Source: Hirundichthys speculiger (taxonomy: Eukaryota; Chordata; Actinopteri; Beloniformes; Exocoetidae). Taken from it: a stretch of DNA of 64,000 bases. Numbering within the stretch: position 1 is the first letter of the stretch; every line of letters starts with the position of its first letter. This document shows, piece after piece, positions 58,320-64,000 of the stretch. The notes beneath the pieces were generated by a model. It searched no databases. It was not told where the DNA came from and worked only from the letters and a program-made list of their open reading frames with translations. The stretch spans positions 2,480,001-2,544,000 of the forward strand of contig JAGFBZ010002379.1 in NCBI GenBank assembly GCA_018398805.1, written 5' to 3'. Made by a program: the position numbers and the translations under genes.

Positions 58320-58910
58320 AAAAACATGAGAAACATCTCAAACTCTAAAAGCCTAAGATGGCATTTAAAATGTGAAGTTATTACAGCACTGTTAGAGAAG
58401 ATGAGTCCAAGGAGAAGATACTTGGCCATTATGCACAGCACCATGTTTGACAAAAGCCAAACACTTGGGCTTGTTTTGCAGACACAGAATCTGGACAGTT
58501 TGTCAGTGAGCCAACCATGAGCTAGTCTGCATACCTGAGTATTTTAGAGTCAAGAGCATCTGTGCAGCAGCCAGAGGCTGAAACTGGGTCATGAGGCATG
58601 AAAATGAATGACGTCGCAAACACACTAACATATCTAACACAAAGTGGCTAAAAAAAGAAGAGGATCGAGATGTTGTAGTGGCCCAGTCAAGGGTCAGACC
58701 TCAACCTCAGTGACATTCTGGGGAAGGGACCTGGCAGAGGTGTGCATAAACAAATATACCACAGATGTCATTGAACTGAAGCAGCACTGTAAAGAAGAGC
58801 AGGTCGCAGTCCCTCCACAACAACATGAGACTGTTAATCACATCCAGAGAACTCTTAAATCATTAAGTTTTTACACACTGTGTTCGAAGTTTGACTTTAT
58901 TTTTGTTAAA
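58320..58910 (+). pseudogene. Tc1-like transposase C-terminal pseudogene
   Basis: The frame is broken but recognisable: TGGGCTTGTTTTGCAGACAC, then a stretch corresponding to the region before the catalytic block. At 58644-58900 codons such as VLQWPSQGSDLNLS-like, DLAEVCINKYTTDVIELKQH and CKEEQVAVPPQQHETVNHIQ match the C-terminal region of a Tc1-type transposase. The three pieces at 57480-58910 probably derive from one or two overlapping insertions. Confidence 0.65.
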
Positions 58911-61559
58911 TAAATGACAGTGTGTAACATGTAATGTGTTATTGCTCAGCTGAGGCTGTATTTAGTTGTAAGGATCAGATGATGCTTTATTATATCACAA
59001 TATGTAAAACCTTAAAATAAAAGAGGCTTTTCCTCATGTCTCAAAGCAATGAACTGTTTAGATGCTTTTATCCGGGGACCATGGAAAACCTTTGGTGCAC
59101 AAACGCATCACAGCATTTTAGAAATTACCTTTATGGTTCATATAGGTGACAAGGTGATGTTGTCACTGTGAAAAAAAGGATATCTTTTGTTTTTTCATTT
59201 AATTGTGCTGATTTGAACTTCTTGAATTCCTTGCCATGTTGTCATCTCCTCTCTTTGCCTTCTATTTACATGTTTCCTGTAAAAACCGATGCTAGAGAGG
59301 AAGCCTCTCTCCTAAACAGTCCAGTCAGCCATGATTGATGATCACACTGCACACTGGATACATTCAGATTCAGGAAAGTGTTCCCTTATATGCAAGATTA
59401 TTTACTGTCAGCGAGTACAACATGATGAGACTGACTTCTGCATTTCAAGTTTTGCGCTTTTCTCAGTTTTTGTCAGAATACAAACAGTTGGCCGTATTTT
59501 AAACGTGGACTCCATACCCTTTGGGTGTGCCATTGTGCGTTTTCGATTTGACAGTTTGAACGTGCGCGAGCGTGCGTTTGCGAGTGACCTCTTGGGCGCC
59601 AACTCAAAGCAAACAGCCAGTGACCTTCACCTGCTCCTGTCACAACCGGTTGCTTCCCGGTGTGTGGAATTTCCACGGGCTACCTTGATCCAGATCCCAG
59701 GCGCTCTCAGCAGTCGGAAAAGAGCCTTGACTTTGCTGAGTATTCTAACCTCATTTAGTCTGGTTCAGTCCAGTTTGCTTAGTGTGCTGTGAAAGCTGAA
59801 CTCTCCAGAGCAGATAACAGAGGAGCTTCTGCGTATTTACAAGACCGTGTCAAATAATTTGCACCTGCAGCTTTCCTGCACACTCTATGAAGTTCTTAAT
59901 CATCTATGTAAACCAAAAGGAGATTTACTCTTTTCTTGTTACAGCTAATATAATCTGTTTTTCTTTCTTTCTTTTTTTTATTTTACCTTTTTGTACTACG
60001 CAACATTTGTATTACAGTCCGAGCTGCATGACTGAATATATAACTTCATCGTGTTGGGGTGAAGATCAATATTTTCTTCATCAACACAACACAGAAGCTG
60101 ACTGGCGAGCTGACCTCCGCCACGCTCGGAGAGTCTGCTGATTAACTGTAGACCTCTGCCTGACCTCTTCTTCAAAATGCTGTTCTCGAGGACTTGTTTT
60201 GGAGGAGAACAGGAAAGGAGAGGAGAGGAGGAAGCAGCCAGACACAAATTCATTCCACGTGGCAGCAAGTTTTGGCCAGATCCGCACAAATCACTGCAAT
60301 ATGTGGGATATGTGACTGCGGAGAAAAGCCTCCTGTGTTTTATCTGAGAAAGGCGCAGCTGAAACACAACTTCTCTTTGTGTTTGAAGGACACAACGCTC
60401 TTCCTTCGTGTGTGGAAGCGCCAAAAAAAAATGCTCATTTATTTTTGAAAGTGTCAACATCTTTCAATCAGTTACGAACCATTATCATCATCAGCAAAAT
60501 TACTCATTGATCTTTATGGGGAGATGTTAGTCTCAATATAGAAACAAATGTTCAAAACACAATTCACAAATAAATATAACAATATATACCTTCCACTTTA
60601 CAGATGTGCTCATATTACAACAAAAGGCATTGTTTTCACTCAGATTGCTCCATGTCGTGCATGCGTAGTCTGACATGTGCAAATCAGATTGGATTTGTGC
60701 ACGGATCAACTTCTGAGTGCATGTGGAATTTTGTAACTCTTCTCACACTCTCATCAGAGATCAACGAGTACATGTTGCATTTGTAAACAGCTTGAGTAGC
60801 TGTGAGATTCATGTTACAGTTCCCTCTCTGAGGGAAAAGTTAAAAGACTAACTCATTGCCTGTAGATAGAATGATTAGGCCTATACATCTATTATTCTGG
60901 AAGTTATTAATATAAACACAAATGCAACTGTTGAACATACGTCGTCATGAGCTGCCACAGAGAGCTAATTCTTCTGCTTTGAAAGCAGCCAGTCAATGTG
61001 CAAATTTCTTTCCATAGACCTACACGACCCTGGGCATTCAGAGAGTCACTTTACAGTGTAATCTGCTCCATACAGAGAGAGACGAGTATCCGTAATTAAC
61101 CACTAGGTGGCAGCAGAGACTCTCTTATATAACTGACATGTTTTTTTAGTCCAGATCTGGTTTTCAAGGTAAAATTAATTTGATTCAATGTGACTGCCTG
61201 TTACGCAAAACTTGAAAAGGTAATTCACACAAAAAAAGAGCAATTTTGAATCCCCAAAAGACAAGAATAAAAATATAAATAGTTTGAAAGTCTGAAGCCT
61301 GTGAAGCTTTCATCTCATATACCGATTTCTTCATTAATTAGACAAGTATGTTCATGAATGTATCGATATAAAGTGAGTGAAAACAGGTTTCCTTTACAAT
61401 ATTCCTTTACCATAACCTTTTGTCTGTCATGTACCAACAGTAAAAAGCAAAATCATGAACCAACCTCTTACCCCGACTACAACTGAGATTAAATTAGATT
61501 AAGCTCCATTGACATAAATTATAATATTCACATTTAAGACAGTTCTCTCAGACCCCACA
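58911..61559. other. Intergenic sequence, no gene recognised
   Basis: Two open frames of about 150 codons (59331-59792 plus, 59996-60460 minus) have no recognisable domain and no supporting splice or repeat context. The GC-richer block at 59540-59720 was not identified. Confidence 0.55.
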
Positions 61560-62520
61560 GTCCATGTCAGTGCAGATTGAAAAATTCTGGACTAGTATGG
61601 TTTGTTTGGCTGGGTGGAGCATCTTCTGTCTTGAAAGAACAAGGGAGCATGACTGAAGTTCTCAAAATAACATCTGATCAAACCACAGGATTTCTGAAAG
61701 AATGTCCTCTGGACAGATTGCTCTGCACATTGAGACCATATAACTCCACTGTGGTGTAAAGTTAGATGAGAACTAAATCCAACATTTTAGCAGGAACGCC
61801 TCATAATCACCGTCAAACACAGCAGTGAAGAGGTGACGGCTGCACGATTGCACATGTAACTTGTGGAATATCATGACATTTAATTTCATCCAGAGTTGCT
61901 TCAACTTTTCATCAAGGTCTTGTATTGATGACGGGGAGGTCAGGCCGCTGTGTGAAGTCTTCTTTTGCACATCCCAAAGATTCCACTGGTGTCTGAGCAC
62001 TGTGTGAAAATGATGTCTTATCCTCCCTGAGCCACTTTTTCACAAATAGAGCCCCATGAATTCTGTCATTGTCATTGTGGAATATATTTGGGCAAACAGT
62101 GTTGATAACTTGGACCTGACCTGACCAGCCCCAAATCATGATACTGTCACTGTCAAAGGGTCACAGTGCAGACCTTAGTTCCTTAGTTAAATCTTCTTTT
62201 TTTACAATCCATGGGGGCAACAGAGAACTTTTTATGCGGCGATATCCAAACACAGAGATTTGTCAACGACATGAAGCAGCCGGATGAAATCAGTCTTATC
62301 GCTGTCTCGCACTTTCTTGGATTTAGATCCGAAGGAAAAAAGTTGTGATGAGTCATTTTCTCCATCCCAAACACAAATCTGCCTAAAACGTCCTGTCTTA
62401 TCTAACACACCACCAGCACATTTAATAAATGCCTGCAAAAACAGCGGCCGTGGTTGTTAATTTGTCTTTGAACAGCTCCAGATTTGTCTGGTTTTTAGAG
62501 AGAAGTCAGCGGCAAAGCTG
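61560..62520 (-). pseudogene. Probable Tc1/mariner transposase remnant
   Basis: Minus-strand broken frames read MIWGWSGQVQVINTVCPNIF then HNDNDRIHGALFVKKWL (compare the xHDNDPxH motif). Further codons read ESLGCAKEDFTQRP and SIQDLDEKLKQLWMKLNV, matching the end of a transposase. It is heavily decayed and its ends are not defined. Confidence 0.5.
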
Positions 62521-63341
62521 AGAAGGAAGAAGACACAATGGCTGGTTTTAATGAAGTTTCTGCAGGCCGCTCAAGAAATACCTGATTACATGCAATGACA
62601 GCAAGATTCATTCTGGAAGAAACGCCATACTTCCTGACTATACGAGTGATAGAAGAGAGAAGTTATTTATGTCACAAAATATTTGCATGACAATGATATA
62701 AATGACTGAGGACGGCATATTTCCCTGAAATATCATTCATATTCCCCAGACCTTCATTTTCATCACAGAATTTAAAAAAAAGAAGGATTGAGGAGTGTTA
62801 TGCAGGCCCAGCTGTCATGTTCCAGGAGAGAATAAACAGATGCTGAAAAAGTTCCTGCGTGGACCCAAAGCAGAGCGGCAGGCCCTGCCCATATCTGCAG
62901 TTACACAGTAATCTGAGCTTCAGCTGAGCGGGAGGAGCAACCCCGAGACCCGGCACAGTCACAGAGGGGTGTGTGTGTGTGTGTGTGTTGACGTGATGTG
63001 AGCTTGATAGAAAGAACAAGGAAAGCAAATTAAAGGGGCGTGTGTTGGGTAAAAGTGGGACTTGCGAGTGTGTGGAGGGAGTTCCCAAAGTTTTTAAAGT
63101 GTGCTGCACACATTGTAGTTCAGAGTCTGCTGGTAGAGCGTCAACATGCTTGTTAAGGTGCAAACTCACACCTGAGAAGAGAAGAGAAGAGAAGAGAAGA
63201 GAAGAGAAGAGAAGAGAAGAGAAGAGAAGAGAAGAGAAGAGAAGAATGGGGTAAACAATAAAGGTAATAAATGAGGCCAGACCTAAACTTCAAGTTGGGA
63301 TGATGGACTGAGGAGACCCAAAGAGACGGACAATTTAGTAG
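62521..63341. other. Upstream region of the rightmost gene
   Basis: Contains a (TG)n run at about 62968-62988 and an (AAGAG)n tract at about 63174-63245. The latter ends roughly 100 bases before the start codon. No TATA box was recognised with confidence. Confidence 0.55.
63174..63245 (+). repeat. (AAGAG)n purine tract
   Basis: About 14 AAGAG units without interruption, all purines on the plus strand. It lies just upstream of the coding exon that starts at 63342. Confidence 0.95.
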
Positions 63342-63680
63342 ATGGACATGTGCAGAGAGCGACTGAGCGTGGGATTGCTGCTGCGTTTGGGCATCGTGCT
63401 CACCACTGTGTGCCTGTGCATTCATGTTTACCTGGACACAGGTTGGCCGGCTGCCCTTGCACCTCTGGTTTTAGGACGTCCAGCCCAGTCTAATAAGAGC
63501 TGGGCTCAACACAGCAGACTGAAGCTGGTTTCTACACAAGAACGTGAGCAGAACAAAAGCATTAAAAGGAAAACATCTTATGTTGGCACTCCGAAGAAGG
63601 GCAGTTTAACTGAGAAGAGAGAAGAAGACAGAGAGGATGGTTTGCCACAGTGCTGCCCACCTCTCCACCCACGCAGAAAG
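63342..63680 (+). CDS. First coding exon of a type II membrane/secreted protein, possibly METTL24
   Basis: The open frame starts MDMCRERLSVGLLLRLGIVL and continues through TTVCLCIHVYLDTGWPAAL. This is a short basic N-terminus followed by a hydrophobic helix at about residues 8-30, as expected for a signal anchor or signal peptide. A low-complexity, basic stem follows (KSIKRKTSYVGTPKKGSL), then QCCPPLHPRRK before the donor gtaagatt at 63681. That gives 113 complete codons, phase 0. A second start at 63348 (MCRERL) is possible. The remaining exons are outside the window. METTL24 also has a hydrophobic N-terminus, and as I recall it a CC...RRK region, and is linked to SLC22A16 on human 6q21. The link is inference from memory. 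A Golgi glycosyl- or sulfotransferase with a similar stem is the main alternative. Confidence 0.5.
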
Positions 63681-64000
63681 GTAAGATTAATATATCTGAA
63701 ACTTATTTGTTCTTAATTGGTCCGGAAACGACTCTTGAAAGGTTATCTGATCCTAAATCAGTGTTATAGTGAGTCACTGGCTTGAGGCTCAGTAATCCCA
63801 GGAGGGTGAACAAGGAAGAACAGGCAGCAGAATCAATGCATGTTCAAACAGCAATTGTCACTCCAGTTTCTTGCAGCACAAAGCTCTCTGTTTTTTGTTT
63901 GTTTGTGTTTTTTTTTTCTTTGACAAAATGCTCAGTTTAAACTGGCATAGATTTAACACAAACTACAGATCAAGTATAAAACTCTTGTATTATCTGCAGA
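63681..64000 (+). other. Start of intron 1 of the rightmost gene
   Basis: Non-coding sequence after the gtaagatt donor, to the window edge. A T-rich run lies near 63892-63920. No acceptor was assigned. Confidence 0.65.

Noticed and set aside
59331..59792. 153-codon plus-strand open frame as a gene
   Set aside because: No recognisable domain, no good start context or adjacent splice sites, and composition typical of chance frames in a GC-richer patch.
59996..60460. 154-codon minus-strand open frame as a gene
   Set aside because: No homology recognised and no supporting signals. It overlaps low-complexity GGAGAGG sequence. Kept only as a chance frame.

Overview
This window is nuclear DNA from a vertebrate, almost certainly a teleost fish. 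The genes are split by GT–AG introns. They are AT-rich outside the exons and embedded in decayed Tc1/mariner, pogo, hAT and LINE copies of the kinds common in fish genomes. No bacterial-style operon, CRISPR array, rRNA or canonical tRNA was seen. Species cannot be fixed from the sequence alone.

Layout. (1) Positions 1-33450, plus strand: exons 2-8 of ust (uronyl 2-sulfotransferase). Exon 1, with the start codon and membrane anchor, lies upstream of the window. Intron 3 (13.9 kb) carries a pogo-type transposon, two twin 366-bp MITEs and LINE debris. (2) 33450-38900: a convergent intergenic region with a hAT-type MITE showing a perfect 8-bp target duplication, a TTAA-flanked MITE, a LINE 3' end and an odd GATATC-rich array. 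(3) 38903-55082, minus strand: a complete eight-exon slc22a16-like gene (organic cation/carnitine transporter family). The splice phases close exactly to a 577-residue protein. Its introns hold LINE reverse-transcriptase remains, a (TTCAA)n-linked repeat, a 36-base poly-C run and a decayed Tc1 element with a nested insertion. (4) 55083-63341: a CpG-rich slc22a16 promoter, then a transposon graveyard (Tc1 remnants, an LTR-like block, a tRNA-like SINE head). (5) 63342-64000, plus strand: the first coding exon of a type II membrane or secreted protein. It may be mettl24, an inference from N-terminal character and from linkage of METTL24 and SLC22A16 in mammals.

The genes do not form one pathway. 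ust encodes a Golgi enzyme of chondroitin/dermatan sulfate modification, and slc22a16 encodes a plasma-membrane solute carrier. ust and slc22a16 converge tail to tail; slc22a16 and the third gene diverge. I found no convincing new gene system. The most informative unusual content is the transposon structure: preserved introns in a dead pogo transposase, a 50-bp LINE tail with a 13-bp target duplication, a large palindrome, and exact-ended MITEs.
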